Shown here: in pieces, positions 8,889-17,488 of the stretch
How positions within the stretch are numbered: the first letter of the stretch is position 1
Layout of the letters: each line of letters starts with the position of its first letter
Notes under the pieces: model-generated
What the model was told of the DNA's origin: nothing
The model's input: only the letters and a program-made list of their open reading frames with translations
Databases searched by the model: none
Translations under genes and position numbers: made by a program
Assembly: GCA_946480925.1 (NCBI GenBank)
Contig: CAMLLU010000029.1
Location: forward strand, 3,964 to 67,963
Length of the DNA stretch: 64,000 nucleotides
Direction: 5' to 3'
Source: an uncultured Rivibacter sp.
GTDB taxonomy: Bacteria; Pseudomonadota; Gammaproteobacteria; Burkholderiales; Burkholderiaceae

Positions 8889-10534
8889 GCGGCACCATCC
8901 TCGACAGCGTGTGGGACGGAGCGGGGGACACGTGGCACTGGCTGCGCGGGGTGATCCTCGGCGAGTGGGAAGACAACCGCTCGGTAAGCCAGATCGTCAC
9001 GGACGCCCTGGCCGGTTTCGTGCCCGGCGTGGGCTCGATCATCACGCTGCGCGACCTGCTGGCCATCATCGTGCGGCTGGCCCGGCACCCCGACAAGCGC
9101 GACGACGTCAACGAATGGATCCTGCTCATCGCGATGCTGCTGCCACTGATCATCACCTTGCTCGGTGCCGCCGTGGCCGGCGTCGGCGCGCTGGTGGGCG
9201 CCGAGCTGGGTGGCTTCCTGCGCGCGGTGGCGCTGTTCGTGGTGAAGAAGGGCGGCGTCGCCTTGAAGGCGCTGGTCGAGTTCTTCCAGGCGCACGGCTA
9301 TGGCGACGTGGTGAAGGCGCTCAAGCAGGTGAAGTTCGCGCAGTACCAGGGCGCGCTGGTCAAGGGGATGAACGAGCAGCTCGACAAGCTGGTGGCGCTG
9401 GTGCAGGGCTTCAGGGCCAAGCTGCAGGCGCTGAGCCCGCAGTCGCTGCCGGGCTGGTTGCCGGGTCGCGAAGCTGCGATCTCGGCGATCCACAAGAGCG
9501 GCGAGCTGATCGAGCAGCTCAACGCGCTGCGCACCAAGGCGCGCGAGATGATCCCCAAGGCGCTGATCGAGATGGACCAGCGCCTGGGTGCGCTGCTGGC
9601 GGGCAACATCAAGGCCGCCACGCAGGTCACGCACACGGTCCACACCGGCACAGCCGCACCGCAGGTCGCCAAGCTCAAGCACGAGCCGGGCAAGCATGCG
9701 GCGCGCAACCCCGAGCCGCCGGAGCCGGGCAACACGCGCCGGGTGGCCGAACGGCGTGTCGTGGCGCTGGCGGGCAAGCGAGAGTACGGTTTGGTGGACA
9801 AGAGCGGGCGGCCGGTGGGCGCCAAGCCTTACAAGCCGGGGGTGACGAAGGTGGGGCATCCTCCGCAGGACCGGAAGGGCTGGGCAATGCAGAGGCATCG
9901 AGTCAAGGAAGGCTGGCCCGACCTGGCCAACGAATACAAGCCCGGCAAGCGGGCTACGGACTACGACACTTTTTCCAGCCTGCGTCCGGGCTCGCTGCCT
10001 GCCGGCAGTAACACCACACTCAAGCGGGTCGTCACCCATGACAAGGGCGTCGAGATGGACCGCGGTGCTTTCTGGAATCGTGAACTCCCGATCGACGGCG
10101 AAGACCTGCGCGCCGGCTCGGCTGTCAAGGAAGGCTGGAACAAGGACGGCCAGTTCGTGGAGCTACGCGTGCCGCCCAAGGGCGATCCGGTGTGGAGGGA
10201 ACTGCACGCCCTGCAGGAGAAGGCTGCTGGCGGGCCAGTGCCCTACAAGGAAGAGCTGAAGTTCTGGGAAGGGCCGGCCGCCGCGCAGGTGTACAAGAAA
10301 GAGGTCGATGGCCGCTGGGTCGACGACGACTGGTACCTCGGCGGCGGCAAGCCGCAGCAGTTCTTCGACCGCGAGCAGATGAAGCTGCTTCAGGAGCGCG
10401 GCTTCATCACGGAACGCAAGGCCACGGGATTCAGCGACTTCGATCCCGAGGTGGGCAACATCGTGCCGAAGGACGGGCCGTTCTTCGAAGTCGTGCCGCT
10501 GGACGAAGCGGTGCCGCCGCCGGCAAAGAAGTGA
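8885..10534 (+). CDS. Putative type VI secretion effector (toxin) with N-terminal hydrophobic segments
   Basis: 549 residues, unrecognised toxin. Residues ~40-62 and ~75-115 are hydrophobic helices, which could insert in or cross a membrane on delivery. A charged helical linker runs to ~260. The C-terminal ~270 residues, starting after a Pro/Arg-rich hinge (PEPPEPGNTRR), are polar and Trp/Lys-rich and likely hold the toxic domain. No canonical catalytic motif is evident. The start overlaps the vgrG stop by 4 bp, so dosage is coupled to the spike. It lacks a PAAR repeat and presumably docks on the VgrG C-terminal extension. An Imm71/72-like gene follows 7 bp later. The effector role rests on context. 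Confidence 0.75.
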   Translation: MSGTILDSVWDGAGDTWHWLRGVILGEWEDNRSVSQIVTDALAGFVPGVGSIITLRDLLAIIVRLARHPDKRDDVNEWILLIAMLLPLIITLLGAAVAGVGALVGAELGGFLRAVALFVVKKGGVALKALVEFFQAHGYGDVVKALKQVKFAQYQGALVKGMNEQLDKLVALVQGFRAKLQALSPQSLPGWLPGREAAISAIHKSGELIEQLNALRTKAREMIPKALIEMDQRLGALLAGNIKAATQVTHTVHTGTAAPQVAKLKHEPGKHAARNPEPPEPGNTRRVAERRVVALAGKREYGLVDKSGRPVGAKPYKPGVTKVGHPPQDRKGWAMQRHRVKEGWPDLANEYKPGKRATDYDTFSSLRPGSLPAGSNTTLKRVVTHDKGVEMDRGAFWNRELPIDGEDLRAGSAVKEGWNKDGQFVELRVPPKGDPVWRELHALQEKAAGGPVPYKEELKFWEGPAAAQVYKKEVDGRWVDDDWYLGGGKPQQFFDREQMKLLQERGFITERKATGFSDFDPEVGNIVPKDGPFFEVVPLDEAVPPPAKK

Positions 10535-10541
10535 GGAAGCC

Positions 10542-11258
10542 ATGAGCGATGTGATGGATGAAAAAGCGCTGCGCAAGGCGTGGCTCAAGCGCAAGTTCGG
10601 CTCGTTCGAGTACCACGAGGAGATGCTGAAGCTGCATCGCGGGTTCGTGGAGGTGCTGCGCCGAGCACTGGCACGTGCCGTGAACGACAACAGCCCCGAT
10701 CCGGACTACGGTACCAAGGCGGCGTTTGCCCAAAACTTCGTCAGGACTTATTGGCCGCTGATCGAGGGCAACGACGATCTGGGCAAATACCGCAAGGACG
10801 AATGGCACAAGTACTACGCCACAGCGACCTTCCGCTCCATCCCCGACTACCACCGCTACCTCGTCAGTGAAGGCGACAGGCTCGCCTGGATGACCGAGGA
10901 AGAAGACAGCCAACTGACCAAGTCTTGGGGGCCAATGGCGCAAATGGCGGAGAACATTCGCTATACCGTGGACGGCAACTGGGATGCTCACCCTGATGAT
11001 CCGTATTGGATCCTCGACGAGGAATACACCGGCCCCATCACCTGGCCTACCAACTGGCGCGACGATGTAGCCGATCTTGCGGATGGCACAGCCCAGAGCC
11101 TGCGCTGCGAAGCCGGCCAGCCCTGTCCACGCGAAGGCTGGTGGTTCACCCCCGCCAAGGCCGGCAGCCGCCATCACTTCCAGCAGGGTGAAGTGATGCC
11201 CGCCCTCAGCACCGACTACGGCGCCACGATCTGGCAGTGGGATGAACGGCAGGACTGA
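10542..11258 (+). CDS. Imm71/Imm72-type immunity protein
   Basis: 238 residues, soluble, no signal peptide, many aromatic residues. The C-terminal stretch PREGWWFTPAKAGSRHHF followed by GEVMPALSTDYGATIWQWD is typical, as I recall, of the Imm71/Imm72 immunity families found beside T6SS effectors. It lies 7 bp downstream of the effector with GAGGAAG ahead of the ATG, so it should be made together with the toxin and neutralise it in the producing cell and its kin. A cytosolic location is inferred from the lack of an export signal, which suggests the toxin acts inside the cell or at the inner membrane face. Confidence 0.75.
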   Translation: MSDVMDEKALRKAWLKRKFGSFEYHEEMLKLHRGFVEVLRRALARAVNDNSPDPDYGTKAAFAQNFVRTYWPLIEGNDDLGKYRKDEWHKYYATATFRSIPDYHRYLVSEGDRLAWMTEEEDSQLTKSWGPMAQMAENIRYTVDGNWDAHPDDPYWILDEEYTGPITWPTNWRDDVADLADGTAQSLRCEAGQPCPREGWWFTPAKAGSRHHFQQGEVMPALSTDYGATIWQWDERQD

Positions 11259-11267
11259 GGGACACCC

Positions 11268-11370
11268 TGAACTCGAGCCGGTAACCAGCTCAACCACTTC
11301 AGCGCCGCGCAAGCGGCCATGCCTCATGCCGGGCCTCTCCCCGGCCACAACCAAGGCCTGAAAAGCCATC
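11268..11370 (+). pseudogene. Fossil fragment of a second vgrG
   Basis: This gap between the immunity gene and the next small gene aligns with vgrG positions about 7168-7275. A 15-base block, AACCACTTCAGCGCC, is identical (11292-11306 versus 7182-7196), followed by GCAAGCGGC in both, and then GGCCTG and CCATCGT in the same order further on. The reading frame is destroyed. It looks like the remains of a vgrG copy after recombination or decay, marking this locus as a site where effector/immunity modules are swapped. Confidence 0.7.
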
Positions 11371-11373
11371 GTC

Positions 11374-11778
11374 ATGAAACACCCCCTCCTCATCTTCATC
11401 GCCGCTCTTGTCAGCCTTCCGGCTGCTTCTGCACCGCCGACCGGTCAGTTCGGACATGGGTACACGAGCAAGCAGAACGACGTGGTTTGGACCGTGCGTA
11501 AAAGCTCCTCGACATACGAGCTGGTCACGCATGGCGACGAATCGGTCGCAGCAGCTCACCCGCTCACCCTCGAGGAACGGAAAGCGTTCTGGAAAAAGAT
11601 GTGGTGGCAGTCCGACTCCTTCTCAAAAGCGAGTTGCTTGGGAAACCACAGCGAGTTGCTGTGCCACGTGCCTGCGAGGAGTCGAAAGAGCGATGCCGAT
11701 CTGAAGGGAATGCAATCCGATTTCTTTCACTACGACCCTGTAGGGGGAGTCATCGAGGCAAAGCGCATTGCACCCTAG
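11374..11778 (+). CDS. Small secreted protein of unknown function
   Basis: 134 residues with a clear Sec signal peptide (MKHPLLIFIAALVSLPAASA) and two cysteines in the mature part (ASCLGNHSELLCHV) that could form a disulfide. I do not recognise a family. It begins immediately after the vgrG fossil and has no convincing ribosome binding site. The position suggests a leftover cargo or periplasmic immunity gene from an earlier vgrG-linked module, which is inference only. A periplasmic location is predicted from the signal peptide. Confidence 0.6.
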   Translation: MKHPLLIFIAALVSLPAASAPPTGQFGHGYTSKQNDVVWTVRKSSSTYELVTHGDESVAAAHPLTLEERKAFWKKMWWQSDSFSKASCLGNHSELLCHVPARSRKSDADLKGMQSDFFHYDPVGGVIEAKRIAP

Positions 11779-12000
11779 TTACTGCCCCGACGGCCATGGG
11801 GGCCTGACTTGCAGACGATGAACAAAGACACCAACACGGCACAAGAGACGACATGGGCGCAACCATCGGATCGCCAGCTTGGACCTCGACCTGCATCACC
11901 CCCCGGCCGATTTCGACGAGATCCGGCAACGCGCGCTGGCGCGTTGAGCCCCCGCTGCGCTTTAATCTGTGGGTAGCTTCACCAACCGAGCGACTGCCGA
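11779..12000 (+). other. Intergenic segment with apparent gene debris
   Basis: No intact gene. Bases about 11868-11947 encode, in one frame, a short peptide ending in LDLDLHHPPADFDEIRQRALAR and a stop, which looks like the C-terminus of a lost protein; upstream of it the frame has no credible start. An ATG at about 11820 opens a different frame that runs into the same segment. I read the stretch as debris next to the T6SS cassette boundary plus the leader of the following gene. Confidence 0.4.
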
Positions 12001-12927
12001 ATGAGCGCCCCCGCCCAGAGCCTCCTGTGTGTCGGCATGGCCGCGCCGGCGCTGGTCGCGCAGTGGGGCGCCTTCACGCCGGTGCCCTGCGCCACGCTCG
12101 AGGAAGCCGCGCAGCAGCTGCAGGCGGGTCGCCACGACTGCGTGCTGGTCGCCTTGCCTTCCGCACAGGACGCGGAGGCCCTGGCAGCCTGGCCGGCGCT
12201 GTCGCAGGCGGTGCAGGAGTCGGCGGTCGTGGTGGTGGCCTCAGGCGAGCCCGATGCGGCCATGGCCGCGCGGCTGATGCCGCTCGGCGTGGCCGACCTG
12301 CTGTCGAGCGCCGAAGCGGCCGATGCCGCCGTGCTCTCGCGCCGGCTCGCGCTGGCGGTGCAGCGCAAGGCGCTGGAGCAGCTCGCGCAGAAGTCCCAGC
12401 TCACCGACCTGTCGACCGGCTTGCCCAACCAGACCCGCCTGCTCGACCACTTGACCCACCTGTTCGCACTGCGCGAACGCGAGCCGGCGCCGATGGCGCT
12501 GCTGGCGTTGCGGGTGGGCGGGCTGGCCCGCATCGAATCGATGCTGGGCCTCGAATCGGCCAACGTGCTGCGACGCAAGGCCGCCGTGCGCCTGCGCTCG
12601 GCCCTGCGCGCCAGCGACGTGGTGGCCTCGATCGGGCGCGATGCCTTCGGCGTGCTGCTGGCGTGGATCGACAGCGCCGACGACGGCCAGCGCGTGGCCG
12701 CCAAGCTGGCGCAGGTGCTGCACCGGCCCTTCAGCATCACGGGCCGCGAGGTCGGCATCACGGTGAGCATCGGCTTTTCGCTCTACCCCGAGCATGGGCG
12801 CGATGCCGAGTCTCTGCTGCGCCGCGCGGTGGGCCAGGCGAACCTCGGCGCCACCGAAGGGCAGGGCGGCTTCGCCACCATCGGCGAACGTGGCGGCGCG
12901 GCCGCCGCCAACGACGACGAGGCCTGA
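12001..12927 (+). CDS. Degenerate GGDEF-domain protein with pseudo-receiver N-terminus
   Basis: 308 residues. The C-terminal ~170 residues follow the GGDEF fold, beginning with DLSTGLPNQTRLLDHL and continuing to ITVSIGFSLYPEHG, but the active-site loop reads IGRDAFG instead of GGDEF. Diguanylate cyclase activity is therefore unlikely and the domain probably binds a ligand or partner. The N-terminal ~115 residues have alternating hydrophobic strands and resemble a receiver domain lacking a clear phospho-acceptor Asp. No signal peptide or membrane segment is visible. It stands alone between the T6SS remnant and a peroxidase pseudogene. Its role in c-di-GMP signalling is unknown. Confidence 0.75.
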   Translation: MSAPAQSLLCVGMAAPALVAQWGAFTPVPCATLEEAAQQLQAGRHDCVLVALPSAQDAEALAAWPALSQAVQESAVVVVASGEPDAAMAARLMPLGVADLLSSAEAADAAVLSRRLALAVQRKALEQLAQKSQLTDLSTGLPNQTRLLDHLTHLFALREREPAPMALLALRVGGLARIESMLGLESANVLRRKAAVRLRSALRASDVVASIGRDAFGVLLAWIDSADDGQRVAAKLAQVLHRPFSITGREVGITVSIGFSLYPEHGRDAESLLRRAVGQANLGATEGQGGFATIGERGGAAAANDDEA

Positions 12928-13080
12928 CCTACAGCTGGCGCATGCAGGCCACGAGATCCCACTTTCTTCCGTGCTCAGCTTCAGCTGCAGCACGATGTTG
13001 AAGAACTCCACCGTGTCTTCCAGCGTGAGCAGCCGGCCGTCGTGCAGGTAGGGCGCATCTGCTGGAACACCTGCCCGCCC
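12927..13080 (-). pseudogene. C-terminal remnant of a di-haem cytochrome c peroxidase/MauG-like gene
   Basis: On the minus strand this region encodes APYLHDGRLLTLEDTVEFFN, the conserved end of di-haem peroxidases, then LKLSTEE and, after a one-base shift, WDLVACMRQL and a stop at the right place. A single missing A in the run near 12970 would join the two frames (EEKWDLVACMRQL). The N-terminal bulk with the haem sites is absent; sequence further upstream to about 13220 shows only scattered similarity. It is therefore a decayed gene filling the gap between the GGDEF gene and pssA. Confidence 0.7.
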
Positions 13081-13220
13081 GTCACTTGCTTGGGGTGCGC
13101 GAGGGCAGCCGGGCGGTGAGGCGAATTTCCTGGCGGCAAGCCACGTACCTGTGTGGAGTGCATCGACCCGGCATGAACCGCAGGAGCGCGGCATGCCAGT
13201 TGCTGAACTATGCTCGCCTC

Positions 13221-13844
13221 ATGAGCAGCACTCGCCCCAAACCCTTTTCGATGATCCGTGAGTTCCACCTCGCGGACTGGTTCACGCTGGCCAACTCGTT
13301 CTGCGGTGTCGGCGCGTTGTTTTCGGTGATGTCGTACCTGCAGTCACGTGACGTGCTGCACCTGTACTTCGCCTGCGCGCTGATCCCCGTGGCGCTGGTG
13401 TTCGACGTGCTCGACGGCCGCATCGCGCGCTGGCGCCAGCGCAGTTCGGCCATGGGCCGCGAGCTCGATTCACTGGCCGACGTCATCTCCTTCGGCGTGG
13501 CACCCGCGGCCATTGCCTACGGCTGTGGCATGCAGGGCCTGTACGACCGCATCGTGCTGGTGTTCTTCGTGGCCTGCGGTGTGTCTCGGCTGGCGCGCTA
13601 CAACGTCACTGCCGAAAAGCTTTCCGAAGGCGGCGACAAGGTGAAGTACTTCGAGGGCACGCCCATCCCTACTTCGCTGGTGCTGGTGATGGTGCTGGCC
13701 GCTGCCGCCTACAGCGGCGCGTTGGGCGACGCGCTGTGGTTCGGCTCCGTCAAGATCGGGGGCTTCACGCTGCACCCGCTGGTGCTGCTGTTCGCGCTGT
13801 CGGGCTCGCTGATGGTGAGCCGCATCCGCATTCCCAAGCTCTGA
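13221..13844 (+). CDS. pssA: CDP-diacylglycerol-serine O-phosphatidyltransferase
   Basis: Makes phosphatidylserine from CDP-diacylglycerol and serine, the first step to phosphatidylethanolamine, in the inner membrane. 207 residues with the full CDP-alcohol phosphatidyltransferase signature: LDGRIARWRQRSSAMGRELDS at about 60-80, followed by DVISFG. Several hydrophobic segments follow. The start at ATG AGC AGC is chosen by family length and the typical soluble N-terminus. The ribosome binding site is weak, and an internal ATG at 13251 is an alternative. It stands between a pseudogene and the potassium transporter genes. Confidence 0.9.
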   Translation: MSSTRPKPFSMIREFHLADWFTLANSFCGVGALFSVMSYLQSRDVLHLYFACALIPVALVFDVLDGRIARWRQRSSAMGRELDSLADVISFGVAPAAIAYGCGMQGLYDRIVLVFFVACGVSRLARYNVTAEKLSEGGDKVKYFEGTPIPTSLVLVMVLAAAAYSGALGDALWFGSVKIGGFTLHPLVLLFALSGSLMVSRIRIPKL

Positions 13845-13958
13845 GCCAGGCCGGCCGAAGGCCGCGCGTACTGCCGAAATTGCCGGCGCGGCCACCTTGC
13901 CGCTCTACAGTTGCGGGCGCCGCGCGCGGGCGCGCACTCCACAGGAGCCTTCCGTTCC

Positions 13959-14621
13959 ATGAGCAAACTCAAATACACCGTCATCGGCCTGGGCACCTTC
14001 GGCAGCACGGTCGCGCGCGAGCTCGAGCGGCTGGGCAACGAAGTGCTGGGCATCGACCGCGACGAGGCGCGCGTGAACCAGCTGGCCGAGGAGCTGTCGC
14101 ACGCGGTGATCGCCGATGCGCAGGACGAGAAGGTGCTGCGCGAGCTGGGCGTGGCCGACCACGACGGCGCGGTGGTGGCCATCGGCGAGGACCTGGAATC
14201 CAACATCCTGTGCACGCTGGCGCTCAAGAGCCTCGAGCTGCGCAGCATCTGGGTCAAGGCCGCGTCACCGGTGCACCACCGCATCCTCGAGCGGCTGGGG
14301 GCCGACCGCATCGTCAACCCCGAGCACCACGTCGGCATGCAGGTGGCCCGCACGATGATCTACCCGCACGTGCTCGACTACATCGCGCTCGGCGGTGACG
14401 ACTACATCGTCGAGCTCGAGGTGCCCGCCGCGCTGGAAGGTCGCAGCGCTGCCGAGCTGAAGCTGCAGGAAGCCTACGGCGTCACCGTGCTTGCCAGCAA
14501 GCGCGGCGGAGAGCCCGCCGCCAGTGGCGACCTGATCCAGCGCCCGCTGCGCCAGGGTGAGCGCCTGGTGCTGCTGGGCACGCTGGCCGGGCTGCGGCGC
14601 TTCTCGCGCGAGAAGATGTGA
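13959..14621 (+). CDS. ktrA: Potassium uptake regulatory subunit KtrA/TrkA family
   Basis: Cytosolic RCK subunit that gates the potassium channel-like subunit encoded next. 220 residues: a Rossmann RCK_N domain (VIGLGTFGSTVARELERLG at residues 8-26, then ID at the end of beta 2) binding a nucleotide, and an RCK_C domain in the last ~80 residues. A single RCK_N-RCK_C pair is the KtrA size; TrkA of enterobacteria has two. AGGAG lies 11 bp before the ATG. The stop overlaps the GTG start of the transporter gene by 4 bp, so the pair is an operon. Confidence 0.92.
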   Translation: MSKLKYTVIGLGTFGSTVARELERLGNEVLGIDRDEARVNQLAEELSHAVIADAQDEKVLRELGVADHDGAVVAIGEDLESNILCTLALKSLELRSIWVKAASPVHHRILERLGADRIVNPEHHVGMQVARTMIYPHVLDYIALGGDDYIVELEVPAALEGRSAAELKLQEAYGVTVLASKRGGEPAASGDLIQRPLRQGERLVLLGTLAGLRRFSREKM

Positions 14622-15979
14622 AGCACTGGTCGTCCATCGAGGCGCAGGTTGCGGCCGCAACGCAGCGCCGCGTGATCCAGCTGCCGCCCACGGCGGTGTT
14701 GACACTGCTGTTCTGCGTGCTCATCGCCGTGGCGACCGTGCTGCTGATGCTGCCGGGCGTGGCGGCGCGGCCGCTTTCATGGATGGAGGCGCTGTTCACC
14801 GCGGCCTCGGCCGTCACCGTGACCGGGCTGGCGGTGGTCGATGTGGGCAGCGAGCTCACCCGTGCCGGCCAGTGGCTGCTGCTCGTGTGCATCCAGCTGG
14901 GCGGCCTGGGCATCATGACCTTCACTGTGATGGTGCTGGCGTTGCTGGGCCAGCGGCTGGGCATTCGCCAGCAGCTCGTGCTCAAGGAAGACCTGAACCA
15001 GACGTCGCTGGGCGATCTCGTGCGGCTCGTGGCGGTGATCGCCGCGGTGGTGGGCGCGGCCGAAGTGGCCGGCACCCTGCTGCTGGCGGTGCGCTTCGTG
15101 CCGGAGTTCGGCTGGAGCGAGGGGCTGTTCCGGGCGCTCTTCCATGCCGTTTCGGCCTTCAACAACGCCGGCATCGCGCTGTGGCCCGACAGCCTGATGC
15201 GCTATGCGACCGACTGGTGGATCAATCTCGTGCTGATCGCGATGATCGTGCTGGGCAGCATCGGCTTCTCGGTGATCGACGAGGTCGCCAACCGCCGCCG
15301 GTGGAAGAGCCTGTCGCTGCACACGCGGCTCACGCTGGTGGGCACCGCCGCGCTCATCGTGTGGGCCACCGTGTGGTTCGCGCTGCTGGAGTGGCACAAC
15401 CCGCGCACGCTGGGCGCCCACCACGTGGCCGACCGGCTGGTGATCTCGCTGTTCCAGGCGGTGTCGTTCCGCACGGCAGGGCTCAACACGGTGGACGTGG
15501 CCGGCCTCACCGACGCGACCAGCTTCATGACGATGACGCAGATGTTCATCGGCGGCAGCAGCACCTCCACGGCCGGCGGCATCAAGGTCTCGTCGTTCAT
15601 GGTGCTGGTCATCGCAACGCTGGCCTTCCTGCGCGGCTCCACGTCGCCATCGGCCTTCGGCCGCGCGGTCTCCACGGTGGACATGCTGCGCGTGCTGGCG
15701 CTGGCGTTCCTGAGCCTGCTGGTGGCGGCGCTGGGTGTGTTCGCGCTGGTGGCCACGCAGGAAGGCAGCTTCATCGACCTGATGTTCGAAGCCGTGTCGG
15801 CCACCGGCACAACGGGCCTGTCGCGCGGCGCCACGGCGAAGCTCGACGACTTCGGCCGCGGCGTGCTGGTGGTGATCATGTTCCTCGGCCGCATCGGCCC
15901 GCTGGCACTGGGCCTCATGCTCGCGCGCGGTACAGCCGATGCCATCCGCTATCCGGAAGGGCGGGTGTACCTGGGATAG
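14618..15979 (+). CDS. ktrB: Potassium transporter membrane subunit KtrB/TrkH family
   Basis: Inner-membrane potassium (or potassium/sodium) translocating subunit of the KtrAB system. 453 residues, about eight to ten membrane helices arranged as four M1-P-M2 repeats. The four filter loops are visible as TVTGL (67-71), NNAG (~185), RTAG (~286) and ATGTTG (~394), each with the essential glycine. The GTG start overlaps the ktrA stop (GTGA). Translational coupling fits the fixed stoichiometry with KtrA. The gene is convergent with the MATE exporter 54 bp away. Confidence 0.93.
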   Translation: MKHWSSIEAQVAAATQRRVIQLPPTAVLTLLFCVLIAVATVLLMLPGVAARPLSWMEALFTAASAVTVTGLAVVDVGSELTRAGQWLLLVCIQLGGLGIMTFTVMVLALLGQRLGIRQQLVLKEDLNQTSLGDLVRLVAVIAAVVGAAEVAGTLLLAVRFVPEFGWSEGLFRALFHAVSAFNNAGIALWPDSLMRYATDWWINLVLIAMIVLGSIGFSVIDEVANRRRWKSLSLHTRLTLVGTAALIVWATVWFALLEWHNPRTLGAHHVADRLVISLFQAVSFRTAGLNTVDVAGLTDATSFMTMTQMFIGGSSTSTAGGIKVSSFMVLVIATLAFLRGSTSPSAFGRAVSTVDMLRVLALAFLSLLVAALGVFALVATQEGSFIDLMFEAVSATGTTGLSRGATAKLDDFGRGVLVVIMFLGRIGPLALGLMLARGTADAIRYPEGRVYLG

Positions 15980-16033
15980 GGCTGGTGGCGGGCCGGCCAC
16001 ACGCTCAGCCACAGGCCGGGGCAGGCGGCCCGC

Positions 16034-17488
16034 TCACACACGCACCGTCTTCCACCTCCCGCGGGTGAACAGCCACAGCGTGAACAGGCCCACTGAAGTC
16101 TCGGAGGCGAACACGGCCCAGAAGACGCCGGTGGCCTGCAGGTCCAGCTGCAGCGCCAGCAGCCACGCCAGCGGGATCTGGATCAGCCAGAAGAAGACGA
16201 GGTTGATCTTCGTCGGCGTCACCGTGTCGCCCGCGCCGTTGAAGGCCTGTACCGAGACCATCCACCAGCCGTAGACGAAGTAGGAGTACGACAGGATGCG
16301 CAGCCACTCGGCGCCGATGTCGACCACGGCGCTTTCAGTGGTGAAGAGGCCGATCAGCTCGCGCGGGAAGAGGAAGAAGACCACCGATACCGCGGCGGTG
16401 AACGCCATGTTGTACCAGCCGATGCGCCACACCGACGCCTCGGCACGGCCCGGCTCGCCGGCGCCGAGGTTCTGGCCCACCAGCGTGGCCGCGGCGTTGG
16501 ACATGCCCCAGGCCGGCATGAGCGTGAACATCATGAGGCGGATGGCGATCGTTGCGCCGGCCACCGCGTCGCTGCCGATGGTGGCGAGGATGCGCATGAG
16601 GAAGATCCACGCCGTCATGGCAACGATCATCTGGCCGATGCCGCCGAGCGAGGTGCGCACGATGTGCCACATCGTGCCGGCCTCGATGGCGAGCTGCGCG
16701 ACGCGGATGCGGATATGCCGGCTGCCGCGCAGCAGGATCCACAGCTGCATCGCCACACCGGTGCCGCGGCCGATGACCGTGGCGATGGCCGCGCCCTCGA
16801 CGCCCATCGCCGGGATGGGCCCGAACCCGAAGATTAGGATCGGGTCGAGCACGATGTTCAGGCCGTTGGCGACCCACAGCACCCGCATGGCAACCGCCGC
16901 GTCGCCGGCGCCGCGAAAGATCGCGTTGCAGACGAAGAGCAGCATGATGACCACGTTGCTGCCCAGCATCCATTGCAGGTAGCGCACGCCGTGCGTGAGC
17001 GTCCACGCGTCGGCGCCCATCAGCTGCAGCAGCTCGCGCGCGAAGACGATGCCGGCTGCCGCGAATGGCAGTGAGGCCAGCGCGGCGATCCAGATCGCCT
17101 GCACGGCACTGACCGCGGCCGCCTCGCGGTCGCCTTCGCCGGTGCGTCTGGCGACGACCGCCGTCACCGCCATCGCGAGGCCGATGCCGATGGCGTACAG
17201 CAGGAACAGGAACGTCTCGGTCAGTCCGACCGTGGCCACCGCAGAGGCGCCGAGCCTGGCGACGAACCAGATGTCGACGACCGCGAACGTCGATTCGAGC
17301 ACCAGTTCGAGCACCATCGGCACGGCGAGCAGGAACACGGCACGCCGCAGCGGGATCTTCGTGTAGTCCGCGCCGGTGCCGCGGATCGCGGCACCGAGTT
17401 CGCGCCACAGTGAGCGGTCCTGAGTGGCGGCAACGGCGGCATCGGCACCGCCCGCGGCGGGGGCGGTTGGTGGATCGGTCGGGTTCAT
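16034..17488 (-). CDS. MATE-family multidrug/cation efflux transporter
   Basis: 484 residues, about twelve membrane helices in two related halves. The first half begins with RRAVFLLAVPMVLELVLESTFAVVD and the second with the MWHIVRTSLGGIGQMIVAM region, both typical of MATE exporters (NorM/DinF superfamily), which expel drugs or other organic cations with sodium or proton exchange. The start ATG (MNPTDPPTAP) has GGAG upstream; the preceding open frame has no such signal. The ~40-residue N-terminal tail is polar. No linked regulator is visible, and the substrate is unknown. Confidence 0.9.
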   Translation of the reverse strand: MNPTDPPTAPAAGGADAAVAATQDRSLWRELGAAIRGTGADYTKIPLRRAVFLLAVPMVLELVLESTFAVVDIWFVARLGASAVATVGLTETFLFLLYAIGIGLAMAVTAVVARRTGEGDREAAAVSAVQAIWIAALASLPFAAAGIVFARELLQLMGADAWTLTHGVRYLQWMLGSNVVIMLLFVCNAIFRGAGDAAVAMRVLWVANGLNIVLDPILIFGFGPIPAMGVEGAAIATVIGRGTGVAMQLWILLRGSRHIRIRVAQLAIEAGTMWHIVRTSLGGIGQMIVAMTAWIFLMRILATIGSDAVAGATIAIRLMMFTLMPAWGMSNAAATLVGQNLGAGEPGRAEASVWRIGWYNMAFTAAVSVVFFLFPRELIGLFTTESAVVDIGAEWLRILSYSYFVYGWWMVSVQAFNGAGDTVTPTKINLVFFWLIQIPLAWLLALQLDLQATGVFWAVFASETSVGLFTLWLFTRGRWKTVRV

